Below are positions 1-12,300 of a stretch of DNA of 64,000 bases, in pieces; the stretch's first letter is position 1; every line of letters starts with the position of its first letter. Both the position numbers and the translations under genes were made by a program. The stretch comes from Hygrocybe punicea. Its lineage: Eukaryota; Basidiomycota; Agaricomycetes; Agaricales; Hygrophoraceae. The DNA is taken from the NCBI GenBank assembly GCA_963556145.1, contig OY744463.1, positions 2,976,001 to 3,040,000 on the forward strand. Direction: 5' to 3'. Under the pieces are notes generated by a model that made no database searches, was not told where the DNA came from, and saw only the letters and a list, made by a program, of their open reading frames with translations.

Positions 1-1171
1 AATTGTTTACGATTTATGTGATGGAACAATATACCTGCTGGTGATTGGTGGTAGGTCTTTGGCCACCAATATCGCCTGTAAGCTTAAGACAAGTTCTTCA
101 TGCTCGGTGGTATCAGTACTCGGCCGTGTAAGTTTCCAGCAATTTGGTGAGTCATTATGAACTACATTGATATTCGAAATCTGCAAATGTAAAGAAACAC
201 AGCATACATCGTAAAATTTGAACATACATTTGTAGCATTGGCGAGTTGACTGTCATCATTGTCCATCCGTGTCGATATGAGATTACTTAAATGTTCAGCT
301 GTAAAGTAGAGTTGAATGTATGAATGCCTTCAGTGGTATATGGACTGACATGCGCTTTTGAAATCGTAATAGGTGTCCATTTGCAAAGTGGAAGTGGGAT
401 TTATAATTCAAATGCAATTTTCGACTGTTTTATCATGAATCGTTTTGGATCGTCATCGAGATTATGGAAGTGCATCATGTTCATCCTCCATGAACTTGTG
501 ATGTCTGTATGGTGTTTGCATTCTTGTGTTGCAGATCTTCTCAATAGATTCTTATTGTTTTTCTCCATTTTATAGGACAGGATATACATCGACAGCTATC
601 GTAATGCTTGACCTCCTTATTGTACAGCATTAAAAGGAAACCCCTATCCATTCAGAATGATTTGTTTCCGATGCAACTGTCAGTATAGTTGATCCGATGT
701 TTGTATTTGTTTGGAAATGAGTATATATGTCACATAAATTTCTATTTCCGATTTGGCTGTGTTATGATCTTATGATCAGTTCCATGTGGTGACAGCTGTT
801 TTACATTCCAAAATCCTAATTAGACTTAGTGTTTGATTATTCTCCATACCAGTAATCCATATCCATGTTGTTGGATGATGCTGAGCGTAACAGCTGGTCA
901 ATCATGGGTTCTACATCATGGGGAATGTCCCTGATTTTTTTTTCATTTTTATGGCGCTATGATCCGAATAGTTCTCCTTCAAACCATCAACAGATGTAGT
1001 TTTCATACCTGCTGGTGTGATCTCCATAAACGAGTTCTTTATTGTATTCGATCTGTCTCAGTGTACTTAAATAGCGATGAGAGCGCAATGGTATCGTCCA
1101 CATCCGACCCTTCATTCATCTACGATATCTCGCACAGATTCATTCCTCGCCCTAAAGCTCTTATCTTTGCA
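1..1171. other. Non-coding upstream region of gene A
   Basis: I see no supportable gene here. The open frames are short, lack splice structure and resemble no family I know. The segment is AT-rich. An ATG at about 1088 lies in the same stretch as the chosen gene A start but is followed by a reading frame that does not lead cleanly into the spliced gene. The 5' end of the unit 1 element, if it has one, would be in or before this stretch, but I could not see a terminal motif. Confidence 0.5.
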
Positions 1172-3192
1172 ATGGCCCCTAAGAAGTCTGTGAATGTGAA
1201 GACTCAGTCCAAAGCTCGATCAAGCGCCGTTTCGTATGTATATTTATTTTCATGTATTGCTGCTCGTTCTGAATAAAGGTCATACTGTTGTTTCTAGGAA
1301 GGGTAAGAAGGTCACCACCACCAAGCCTGTCGATGATGAAGTGTACGTGTTTATTCCAATATTCTGATTCATCCACCATGACTAAACCACCCAGTAGTAT
1401 TGCCAACTCCGAAGACGAAGACGTTATTAGTGTTCATAGCGTCGCTAGCATTTCCAAACCCGTCTCGTCTATGAGGTGTGTTTCATGAATTGTATTTTCA
1501 GATACTAGTGATTTACTTCAGTAATATAGGCGGTCCAGGAAGACCACCAATAGAGCAAGGTTTGCAAGTTCAATTTATACTGTTCATGCAAACTAATATT
1601 CTTTATATTCAGCGGTAAAAGGCGGCATGCTTCAGAGGAAGACGAAGACAGGTCAGTAGCTCTAAATAATGTCTTTTATATTTGTGTATTCTTTAATCGC
1701 TTTACATAGTAAATTCTCTTCTCCATCGAAGAAGACAAAGTCAAACCAGCATCAATTACATGATGAGGATGACGACAGCGACGAAACATTCATGTGAGTT
1801 GGAAATTGAATAATTGGTCATATGTTAGACATGTCGTAGGCCTATCGCAAAACTCGAATTCGGTTCTAAGAAATCAAATGCAGATAATGGTCTTCGGTAT
1901 GATACTTCATATGATTCTTGTCCTTCATATATTAATAAATGATCAGCAACTCTGATACATCCATCAAAACCATGAAGGCGATTTCCTCCAAAGTCACAAA
2001 GACTACCCGTCTTCATGATATCAGTGACGACAATGTTTCCAGTAGCGATGATGGAGCTGTGACATATGCACAAAACCAAATCACCAGGTACATTACATCT
2101 GTCTATTATTTTTTTAATTGATGTCCTTGCTTAGCATACGCTCTCCAAACACGGATGAGTCCGACATTGGTACAAGAGACCCTCAGTTGGTCGATACATA
2201 TAAGGACTGTGTCAACATTAAGTAACTATTCGGTTTTATCTTCTTAAGCAATGCTTAATATTGAATAGGGCCGCGGCCATGGTATCTTGGTCTAGTGCTA
2301 TATGGAATGGCAATCCTCAGTACAGCGATGTTATCAGCAACATTCGCAAGGTCAACCAAAAGTAAGCTGTCAGCTAGGACTTTATGGTTAAAGACAATTC
2401 ACATCGCATAACAGTTTGCTGTTCTCTGCAGTGACCTTTGTTCGATCTGGCAAGTACTCGAATCTTTCTCGTGACGATCCCGCCAATATCTCTACTGGAG
2501 CATTTGGGCGTAGTTTCTTCCACACCGTTGCTGGTGCCATCCCAACGATCTTCACTTCTGTCATTCTAGTCGATTCATGCTTCCTTGATGAGCCAAAAGT
2601 TGGTGGGAACACGAAACCGATCAAAGTCATCCAAGGGGCTTTACTCTCAGGAGAATGGGAGCGGTATGTTGGCGCCATTGGAATGGTCACTGGTGAGGCG
2701 GAATTTCGTGCACAACTATATAAGGACTTTCTGTCCTTCTCGACGACAGCGGCAAGTGGGATGGATGCATCTCCTAGCAGTGAGTATACATTCAATGCTC
2801 TGTTATCAATCCTTACTCATATTCAATAGAAGCTTCCTCTTCGAAATTTGTGCAGTCTAGTCCTTTTACTCGACGTCCCGCTCCATCTTACCAAAAGACT
2901 GCGCTGTCATTCCATGACATTGGTTAGTTTTATTCTCTCTCACACAATGTCCTTGGTTTCGTTTTTGATGCCTGTATTCATAGTCCCAATCTATGATGCC
3001 CGGAAAGTTAAAACGGACTTTACCGACACCCTCAAAATACTTCAGAAACTCCCCCACTTTCCAGGCGATGTTCCTGCAGAATCGTGCGTTGTGGTTGGCC
3101 ACACGATCAATACCTTCAAACGCTCTGATGATTTGTTGAAGAGTATTTCCCTAAATGTGCAGTGGGTGATGGTATTGGGCGTCTCTCATTAA
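1172..3192 (+). CDS. Gene A, unit 1: intact 13-exon hypothetical protein (461 aa)
   Basis: Exons read from GT-AG signals: 1172-1233, 1298-1342, 1395-1475, 1530-1559, 1613-1651, 1710-1793, 1840-1896, 1947-2087, 2135-2221, 2269-2361, 2415-2779, 2830-2922, 2984-3192. They total 1386 nt with no in-frame stop, which supports the model. The first ~210 residues are low-complexity: Lys/Ser/Thr-rich basic stretches alternate with acidic SEDED and DEDDDSDE tracts, as in nuclear proteins. The C-terminal ~240 residues are globular and conserved in units 2 and 3 (for example SNLSRD, TGAFGR, CFLDEPK, GEWERYVGAIG, VPIYDARKVK, GHTINTFK, LNVQWVMV). I do not recognise the family; it may be basidiomycete-specific. 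It is tail-to-tail with gene B, with 175 bp between the stops. The start is the ATG opening the MAPKK basic stretch. Some small exon borders (exon 3 acceptor at 1394 or 1397) are uncertain. Confidence 0.78.
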
Positions 3193-3367
3193 CTTGTCGT
3201 CTTTCTCGTCATGAAACTAGTGTGCCATGCAGTGTGGCCTATTGCCAATTCTCTTTATGTTGCCTTGAATTTGTAATGTACCTATCATTGAAATCAAAGC
3301 GTTTCGTGCCTCTCAGACATGAGATCCGATTTGTGACATTTAAAGTTGACTAATGTACAAGTGAAGT

Positions 3368-5186
3368 TCAAAAATATGAGTATGCATTTGTAATGTCTAC
3401 AAGCCATTTATAAAATACCGCCGAAAATGTGTCCGCAAAAGATCCGATTGGTGCCCGAGCGGATTTCGCGCCTTGCTTCATGTTGGACCACAAGCTGCAG
3501 GTGTGATACCGTTCGATCTCGTTCACGAAGTAATTGACATTGTTGGTGTTTGAATCAACAATGAGCGAAATGTCCATGCGACAGAATACACTCATTGAAG
3601 GTTTCCCACCAATCAACGTCGACTCTATGGCATACAACCCCTCGTAGGTGTCTCGTACGAAGCCGAAGAATTGCTGTCTTGCTTGATCTCGAATTGCAAT
3701 GGAGCCGTGATCCGGATTGCAAACATCGGTCTTCATGAGCATTCCCTGTGCTTGGAACGATCTTGGAAAATGCCAAAAACTCGTGAACATGTAATGCGAG
3801 ATGGAGGGCATCTGCCTACCTCAATTCCTCTAACGTATAGAAGGTCGTCACAACATCCCACCTCCATGATTTGCTCTCTTTGTTGTAATGCGTATGGACC
3901 GTGTAAATGTCCCTTCCACCTAACAAAAACACTCGCCATTCTCCGATCTTGGCCAGCGGCTCAACATAGGTTTGACCGAACCAACGTGAACCGGGGACCT
4001 CACAGTTCAGGCGCATATAGTCCCAATTCCGCCTTGGATCGCCCGGGAACAACACATGGTGACCGGTGTCACTATGCGTTCGCTTCAAAACAATGTTCGG
4101 TGGAAACGGTTCACCGTCCTTCAGCAGCCTTGATTGTGGTCGCATCGTGTGCGTCCTTGACAATGCGACATGGAGCAAGTTTTGCATCTGCGTCCATTTC
4201 GAATGCACGGTGTTCATTTGTTTCGGTGGTGGCCACACCTGAATCGTTCGACACAGCTGGTCAATTCCGGCCAAGAATGTCGACACGTTTTCGACCGTTA
4301 TACCATATTGATTACCACTATAGATGACATTCGAATTAACCGAATTAAAAAGAAAGGAAACTCGGCAAAAATGTTTGACACGCTTACATATAGGACATTC
4401 CCATGTCCACACCACCAAATACGCAATCGGTGGATTTGAACTTATTCCATGTTATGTTCGACCCCGGTGAGTTGAGCATGGCATGAGCGAACTCCGGCCA
4501 AAACATGTATTCAACATTGAAGCGGCGTATTGCACTGTTGGGCTCGTCACACCGCCAGTGGTGCATTCGCATAGCAACATAAACCTGGAATTGGAAAGTA
4601 TTCTTTAGCGATAATTCTCCATACATTTTTAAAATATACAAACCCATTCCTGCATGCAAATGAAATATCGCGTCTTGTGCGCCTTGAGATTGTGAATATA
4701 ACCATCGAGGTGCGAGACGGTTTCATACTCATCTTGTGAAATCGTAACGTTGACGAATGCAAGATCATTGGTTGCAGCGGCTTTGCTTGTAATACGGGTG
4801 GTGGGATCAAGAACAAAGATTATGTGGAAAACGGGATTGGTCCTGACGGACTGTGTAATCGTGCTCATGGCTGCATCCTCCATCTCCACATCAGAAGTGG
4901 GATCTGGTGTATTGGACGCCGTCGATGGCAACAACGCAAGTTCCTCTTCAGTAGCATTTCGAACACCTATGGAATTTTCTGCGCCCTTCCGTCCAATACA
5001 GCTGGATAGAGGACAGGTACCGGATGCGATGCAATTTGGATGCTTGCTTGCGGATCCACAATGGCGCTGACAGGAACTTCCTTCCTTTTTCCAAAGGAGA
5101 GTTTGCGTCTGGATCGAGAGGCAGTTTCGTCCTGGACAGATGTGGCAGCACACTTTGTAGCCAACTTCCTTGCGAGATTTGGGCAT
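3368..5186 (-). CDS. Gene B, unit 1: ATP-grasp-like protein with Cys-rich N-terminus (543 aa)
   Basis: Minus-strand exons: 5186-4644, 4584-4388, 4317-3820, 3761-3368 (1632 nt, open throughout). Residues ~12-65 are Cys-rich (CCHICPGRNC, then further Cys pairs around KKEGSSCQRH), suggesting a metal-binding module. A variable acidic linker follows. The C-terminal half has a pattern like ATP-grasp enzymes: VLKRTHSDTGHHV (candidate nucleotide-binding Lys), EWRVFLLGGRDIYTVHT, and MDISLIVDS followed by YFVNEIER, which resembles the Asp...Asn-x-Glu metal-ligand strand pair. ATP-grasp enzymes ligate carboxylates to amines or thiols using ATP; the substrate here is unknown. The assignment rests on motif resemblance only. 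It is transcribed away from gene C across a palindromic repeat array and convergently with gene A. Confidence 0.72.
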
Positions 5187-5463
5187 ATTGAAGGTCTAAC
5201 AGATCAGATTATGTTAGTTTGTAAATTCAACAGGGTTCAGAATGGTACTGTGATATACTGGTATGTGTTCTATAACTCGGGATGTGTTGTGAGATGGTGA
5301 GTGTGAAGGAGAAGAAGAGTTAATCAAGTTTGGATAATCGTTTTGACTATCAATGATATCAGATTCGTGTCAGGTGACAACGGCAACAATGATGCTCCCC
5401 CGGTTGGATCGGCAAGGGGTTGGTTGTGCACCCATATTTGTCTTTAGAATGAATAACAATGTA

Positions 5464-6145
5464 ACGACCTGCCGAACACGTGTCGAACAGGCCGAACACT
5501 GTTCGGCAAGTGTTCGGTTAGTCATATGCATCTTGATGCGTTAATCAATGTCCGTATGGCTTGTCGAACACTTGTCGAACAGTGTTTGGCCTGTTCGACA
5601 AGTGTTCGACAAGTCATTGCTACGTTAATCTATATTCCACTTGATTTATTAACAAAGCAATGACTTGTCGAACACTTGTCGAACAGTGTTCGGCCTGTTC
5701 GACAAGTGTTCGACAAGCCGTAGCTACGTTAATATATATTACACTTAATTTATTGACGTAGCAATGACTTGTCGAACACTTGTCGAACAGTGTTCGGCCT
5801 GTTCGACAAGTGTTCGACAAGTCATTGCTACGTTAATCTATATTCCACTTGATTTATTAACAAAGCAATGACTTGTCGAACACTTGTCGAACACTGTTCG
5901 GCCTGTTCGACAAGTGTTCGACAAGCCGTAGCTACGTTAATATATATTACACTTAATTTATTGACGTAGCAATGACTTGTTGAACACTTGTCGAACAGTG
6001 TTCGGCCTGTTCGACAAGTGTTCGACAAGTCATTGCTACGTTAATATATATTCCACTTGATTTATTGATGTAGCATTGACTTGTCGAACACTTTTCGAAC
6101 ACTGTTCGGCCTGTTCGACGAGTGTTCGACAAGCGTTCGATAATC
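5464..6145. repeat. Palindromic tandem repeat array in the B-C divergent spacer, unit 1
   Basis: The spacer between divergent genes B and C is filled with ~104-bp units, each built on an inverted repeat of TTCGACAAGTGTTCGACAAG and its complement around TGTTCGGCC. Two unit types alternate (one ending in CATTGCTACGTTAATCTATA, the other in CCGTAGCTACGTTAATATAT), giving a 208-bp higher-order repeat. The small minus-strand frames at 5620-5820 and 5828-6028 are artefacts of this repeat. The position suggests a bidirectional promoter or protein-binding array, but that is inference. The rest of the spacer (5187-5463 and 6146-6494) shows nothing else definite apart from scattered TTCGA and CCGAACATG motifs. 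Confidence 0.85.
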
Positions 6146-6494
6146 CATTGTCTATGTTAATGACCATACCATTATGTATATTAACATCAAGCATGTTCGA
6201 TCTCTTCGACGTGTCACAAGTTAACAATATATATTTGTATAGCTACATGACAAATAGCGCTTATCGACATTTTAAGGATGTATTACGGCACAACTTCAGA
6301 ATCTGTTTGGTTGTATGTTATTTGTACACCGCATGTCCGATCAATGTATACAATGCCGAACATGTGTCGTTGACAGGTCATCTGACTTGGCCAGTTGCTT
6401 CATAGGCTAGGGCATCGACCCTGACATCCAACGTTTTCCGTTCCCCTCGTTTTTTCCCTCAGACGCCCACCACAAAGATTCTACTACAGCTACC

Positions 6495-8409
6495 ATGTCC
6501 TTGCCAGTCGTCAAAACTTCGACTCCCGCCGTCAATCCCGCGGCTTTCAAATACTGGCCTGATGCGCCGCCCAAAAAGCTGCAGGAGCTGCATCGCATCT
6601 TCCAAATCCAGTACATGGTCACGCCGAAGATTCCGGCACCCAACAAGGAATCCGGCACCGTTCCCGTCTTCTCTCGTAATCTCTATGTACTGAAGACCCA
6701 CCCTCACGACGCCACCGCCCGAGGCGAGTTATGGCGGGAAATGCCCGAACGATACGAGGAACCGCTGCGTCGATTGATTTATCAAATGGATATGTACATC
6801 TACGCGACAGCAGCCGTCGCATACAACAAGGCACCCCACTACTCGCCGGACTACGTCAAAAACGATAAGGAAGGGACCGATTTACTTTGGGATTACCTCA
6901 AGTATACCGACACTGTCATGGACGAAATTTGGGCAGAGGTTTTGGTCGCAAAACGGGCCAACGAGGTTGCCCGTGACTGGCAAAGCAAGATTTTCGACGA
7001 TTGGCTCCTCAAAGAGTTTTATGTCGGCAAGCATTCTCCATCGGCATTGATTCAACATGGCGCTGTTAGCACCGAGACCATGCCAGAGGACCTCGGTGAG
7101 TATATATACGCATTGGCAGACAAATGGATTATGACATCTGGCATCATAGATTGGGCGAAATACGACGAATCTGTGCCAGCATGGCACAGCGGAACCTCTG
7201 CAAATTGGTCGTTCGGTGGGCTTCCGGACACCACAAAGCTCGAAATCATCGGTCATGTTATTGCTTGGTGTAAAGGACATAGTGTCCTCGTCAATGCCGA
7301 TGTGGTGGAGGACGATGAAGGTATGATCTATAATTACATGTGTGAATGTGCTAATAATATAATACATTTGCAGAAGAGCCGGTTCCCCAGGGCAAGGGCA
7401 AGGGCAAAGCCAAGTCAAAATCGGTCAAAAAACAGAAGACATCCTCCGCTGGTTTGTACAAATTTTTAACCATAGCAGTGTATAGATGTACTGAATATTC
7501 AGGTGGCGCAGACAATTCGTCCGAGAAGGACAAAAAGAAGCCCAAGCCCAAGCCCAAGCCCAGTAAGTACTTTCATTGTCTGTGATCATCACACACGGTA
7601 ACTCCTCATCATCACAGAACGCACCGTGAAGTCCAAACCCGATGACGACGCTGACGGTGAGTTATTAAATTCTAAATATCAAGCTTATAACGCATATTGT
7701 TCATTCATGCATAGACGATATCAAGATGGAGGAGGACGTAGCCCCGGTAAAGAAGAAATGATCAAAGGCTCAAATGCGTATGTTACTCACTTTGCTCTGA
7801 ATAATGCACTGACATCTCGCAGTCGCTGTCGAAATTGCGCCGTCGCGCGGATCCCAGATATCGGAATCCGAAAAATTGACAGTGGAAGTTAAACCACCCG
7901 TCTCCTCCGAGTCGGATGATGTGCCACTGCAATCCGCAAAGTTGGGCTTGTTAGGACCAGAATGGGAGGGGTTGTTGCATTCTGATGACGATGTAATCAT
8001 GCACGACAACGATGGACCTCCCAAACCCATACAGGACTCTCTCAGCGGCGATCACGAGGACAGCGAGACAGCAAAGAGGAGGAAGTTGGATCTGGCATCG
8101 GAGCAAGCCGGTATTATCACAGAAAGGCTCCAGCCAGCGAAGCCTCCGAAGAAGTCTCCAACTCCAGGTATGCACATCACACTCTATATAGATTTCACAT
8201 CTGATCTTATCAATATCCTAGGATTCCGTCCCAATACGCGTGCATCATCACGCCATCAGTCGTCGACCCCGGCGGAGCCAGGCGGTTTATCAATGGATGT
8301 AGATTGGAGCAATATCGTTCCTCACGATATCCTAGTCTCAATTACGCCGAGCCAAACAAGGCCTTCATCTCCCAAGGCGTCAACATCTAAACTGGACCCT
8401 GGCCCTTAG
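6495..8409 (+). pseudogene. Gene C, unit 1: 8-exon hypothetical nuclear-type protein with premature TGA
   Basis: Exons: 6495-7095, 7150-7320, 7374-7451, 7503-7562, 7618-7656, 7715-7777, 7823-8167, 8222-8409 (1545 nt, exactly the length of the unit 2 and 3 copies). An in-frame TGA at 7759-7761 in exon 6 replaces the Arg codon CGG of the other copies, inside a basic KKKRSK stretch. Everything after it stays open and conserved, so the lesion looks recent, or is a sequencing error. Residues 1-~255 are globular (MSLPVVKTSTPAVNPAAFKY start; WPDAPPKKLQELH; YVKNDKEGTD; IFDDWLLKEFYVGKHSPSAL). Lys/Pro-rich KGKGKAKSK and KPKPKPK linkers follow, then an acidic part, AKRRKLD (NLS-like) and a Ser/Pro-rich tail. 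Family not recognised. If the stop is real the product is ~327 aa. Confidence 0.7.
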
Positions 8410-8867
8410 TTTCGGTTGCTGTAAGTCCTCTTTTTGTGGAGTATTAATTATATTTGACTAAAGACACTTTTATCTCAGTCGTTGATTTCTGGTAATCTGT
8501 TGGTAATCTGTGCCCTCAACGTCCTCCTCTACCGCCATTCTTTACATTTGTACAATATCTGTACATTTCTTTTTTTGCTCTATTGAAAATGGCTTGTGTT
8601 ACTTTCCTATGACCATAACAATTGAGTAAGATAATAAGTATACACAGATATCACATAAGACATCGATCTTGGTGACTGAAAACCTGTTTGCCTAAATTAA
8701 GTGTATTAATTTCAGTTCACATTTGTCAGTACAGCCACCACAGGTAACATGAGAAGGTAACATGAGAAGGACAACCTTGGATTACTATGACTCGAGTTAA
8801 TGAACATTCAAATTGAATATATGTAATAAACCAGAACTGCCAACTTTATGGACCAATTAAATGGGGA

Positions 8868-9077
8868 GACACATAGGAGACGGATGAGGAATTTTTGCCA
8901 TCAAATAATATTGAGATCTCCACTCAATTATTTTGTTGCTATCATAAGTCCGAAAATGTCGAAAACATAACGTTATCCACTTTTTACAACGTTTTCGGAC
9001 TTATGATAACAACAAAAATAATTGAGTGGAGATCTCAATATTATTTGATGGTAAATTCCTCATCCATCCCCTGTGAC
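8868..9077. mobile_element. Fold-back MITE-like element, ~210 bp
   Basis: Two long arms of ~75 bp are near-perfect inverted copies: 8882-8956 (starting GGATGAGGAATTT, containing GAGATCTCCACTCAATTA) and about 8990-9065 as its reverse complement, with a ~35-bp loop. The arms continue imperfectly outwards (GACACA/TGTGAC). The homologous interval in units 2 and 3 (near 24360 and 40645) lacks the hairpin while flanking sequence aligns, so it is an insertion specific to unit 1. No coding capacity; the 132-aa frame across it is incidental. I could not fix a target duplication. The rest of 8410-9358 is gene C-Helitron intergenic sequence, roughly 75-80% alike between unit 1 and unit 2 by eye. Confidence 0.75.
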
Positions 9078-9358
9078 AACTGTAACAAATCCCCCTCATA
9101 TGGTGGCAAGCATAACCATCAATCCAAGGAAAGCTATGACTATTCAGTACCGGAATATTACGTATGTTACGAAAACATTCAATTGAATAAAAACATTATA
9201 AAGCTTCAGGCACACCTTATGATGTTTTTGGAAGAGCTTACAAATAAGATAATGTCATATGATCAATCCAATTGTGTTAATTGTTGTTCATGATCCGAAC
9301 CACTTAACTAGTTAAATAGATACATGGGCGGTGCTTTCTCTTACTATCACCAATCCAC

Positions 9359-12300
9359 ATGAATCTCCACGATATCATGCATGTCTGCATTGCGGTATTG
9401 ACTTATCTACATTTCCTTGCAAACGCAACCATATTTCCACAACTATGCCAAGACCAACTTATGTATATCTCTCTTGAACCAATATCCGCTCCTTTGATAT
9501 CGGCATTGACCCAAGAATTGGGTGTTTTTCAAAGAAAACTCATAGAACATGAGTTTGCCCCAGATCAGGGCGATGCAACAATATTGATGCAAATAAATGC
9601 AACACAATGTGTAAAGTTCATTGAAATAACAAAAGATAACTTGACGGTCGATCCATTATTCGTTTGGACTACATTTAAAAATAGCGTGTTCAAAATGCAA
9701 TTACGTTCTATTCAATATGACAGAACATATTTCTTACCTCCTAAATATCTCTTCGCTTTGTATTGTCTTCTCAAACCTATCACTGTTCAATGTCGTTGTA
9801 AAATGATCAATGCATTGCTAATGCGATCGCTATTGAGACGACATGATTTCAGATCATATTTGTTTCATTGTATTACTAGTTCTCTATCACATGCAACGTT
9901 GCTGTGGACCACACTATGTTTCATAATACGGCATAGCCGTTCAAACATAATTATGTTCAATTTGAATTTATTCAGAAACTTGTTTAAATCTTTATATATA
10001 AATTCCGTTCATAGATATGACTACATTGGTGGTGGTAAACAAATACCAACATTCAAGTTTAGCTTTATTCAATCTTTCATGCTACTGTCTAATAATATCA
10101 ACCATGATTCCGACATACTATTTGAATACGTGGATCATGTTGATCAACAGGCTGCCAACATTGTATATGGAGATAGAAAAAAATATTTGTGGGTCAAAAT
10201 GCCTTTGCATGAACTTCTGCCAAAGTTGACGGTGAAGGATATTGGTGAAATAACAACAATACATGGTATATATTTGTCAAAGACATTACGAAGATTACAT
10301 GGACAAGATCTATCTGTGGCATTAATGAGGCATAATTGTTCAGCTTGTGATACTCATGTTTCTATTTTTCATGTGCATGATATTAAATCAAATAAAGATA
10401 AGTGTAAAGAGTGGTACAAAAGACAACAAATGACAGAAACATATGAGTGCGAAACAGAAGAAACTCAGACTAAAATGAAAGAAGAATTGGACAAGTCAGA
10501 TGAGCAATCATTTCCTCCTCCTCCACCATCTATTGAATTGAAGGAAACCATAATCAGCAACTGGTGCAGAGATACATCACCTGAATGTTTTCAAGAAAGT
10601 GGGTGTGCCGTGTGCGGTCAATTGGTTGCATTGAAGAACATGTCTTTATTGTCAAAGACAAAGGTTAATCTGAAAATATTAACTAGAGAAAATATGGGAA
10701 TCACAAGATGTGAACGACATCATTGTTCTGATCCAATAGAGGATATGAAAGGTCCAGTGCTAGATGACACATGTAAATGGATATGCAAGCCATGTGTGCT
10801 CAGTCTAAACAAAGGCCAAACTCCCAAATATGCTTTGGCAAATGGACTTTGGATGGGAAGAATTCCTGCACAACTTCAAAATCTAACATTTGCTGAACAA
10901 CTTTTGATTGCCCGTGTTCGTCACAACAAATGTATTGTTCGTGTCTCATCTGGGATGCATAAAATGAAAGCAAATGCCATCATGTTTCAAAACCCAACAC
11001 CAAAGATATATCAACGGTTGCCTCCAACAATTAAAGAACTTGATGAAGTGCTAGCCTTCATTTTCACGGGTCCTGCCAGACCAACTCCAGAAGACATGGA
11101 GCGAACGCCTTTATTGGTTCGCCGAATGCGAGTTTCTGCAGCTTTAGAATGGCTGAAATTGAATCACATGGATTACTATGATTTAGATATCTCCTATGAA
11201 AATCTAGCACAATATCCAGATCATGGAATTCCTGTTGTGGTTGCATATCGACCAGCAGACACAAATAAGGAACCGGAAGCCACTAGTGCATTTGACAATG
11301 AAGTGGAAGATGGTGTTGAAGATGGGCCTTGTCCCTTTGTTGTTAGTGGTGTAACTGGCGAAGATCTAGATATTACAAGTCCAAAAGCATTAATAGCTAG
11401 AGCCACCAAGCACTTGATAGATGACCATGGTGGTGTTCTTGCCATAAGCCATGCTAGAAATCCAGAATCATTCTTTAATAATCCTCAATTATATCCTATG
11501 ATGTTCCCCTGCCTATTTCCATATGGCTTGGGTGGTATTAGCAGCATAGACAAGGATGTTTTAAGCATCAGTGATATGATGCACAAAAGACATCTCCTGA
11601 TGTACCATGACAAAAGATCTCAAACCGATCCCTATTTTCCATTGATCGCATTCAATCAAGAACAAATCAAAGACAGTACAACCGGAGGATATTTGTTGAC
11701 TAATAAACATAATTTCAACGATATTGCAAATCGCCTGATGAATATCAATACAGCTGTTTTGGATGACCTCTCTAAAAGATTATCTAGAGGTGATAGAGTC
11801 AAACCAGATACATCAGAAGAGAAAGCATGCTATAAACTCATTTCTGATCTGGATCATGTAGCTGGTCAGGTCAAAGGTTCAATTACTAACAAGAAATATA
11901 TGCAAAATGAGATTTGGTCTCTGATATCCTATATTGGTGCTCCGACTTGGTTTATCACTTTTGCACCTGCAGACATCAATCACCCACTATGCTTATATTA
12001 TGCTGACAACAAAGAAAAGTTTTATCCTAAACTACGTCTACCCCAGGATTGTTACAAACTAATTGCAAACAATCCAGTTGCTGGAGCCCGCTTCTTTCAC
12101 TTTACTACTGAAATGTTCATCAAACATATATTAGGAATAAATGAATCTCATCCTGGCCTGTATGGAAACACATCAGGTTATTATGCAACGGTAGAGGAAC
12201 AAGGACGTCTTACCTTGCATCTTCATATGCTGTTGTGGATAAAGGGATGCCTTACACCTCAGGAAATACGTGACAAAATTATGGGTGAAAATTCTGACTT

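Noticed and set aside
5464..6145. Regular spaced repeats considered as a CRISPR array.
   Set aside because: Units are contiguous palindromes with conserved rather than variable intervening sequence, in a eukaryotic genome, with no cas genes.
5620..6227. Three minus-strand frames of 63-66 aa with near-identical sequence (MSNTCRTGRTLFDK type).
   Set aside because: They are reading frames of the tandem palindromic repeat, so the similarity is that of the DNA repeat.
8895..9293. A 132-aa frame upstream of Helitron 1.
   Set aside because: Spans a fold-back hairpin; absent in units 2 and 3 and resembles no protein.
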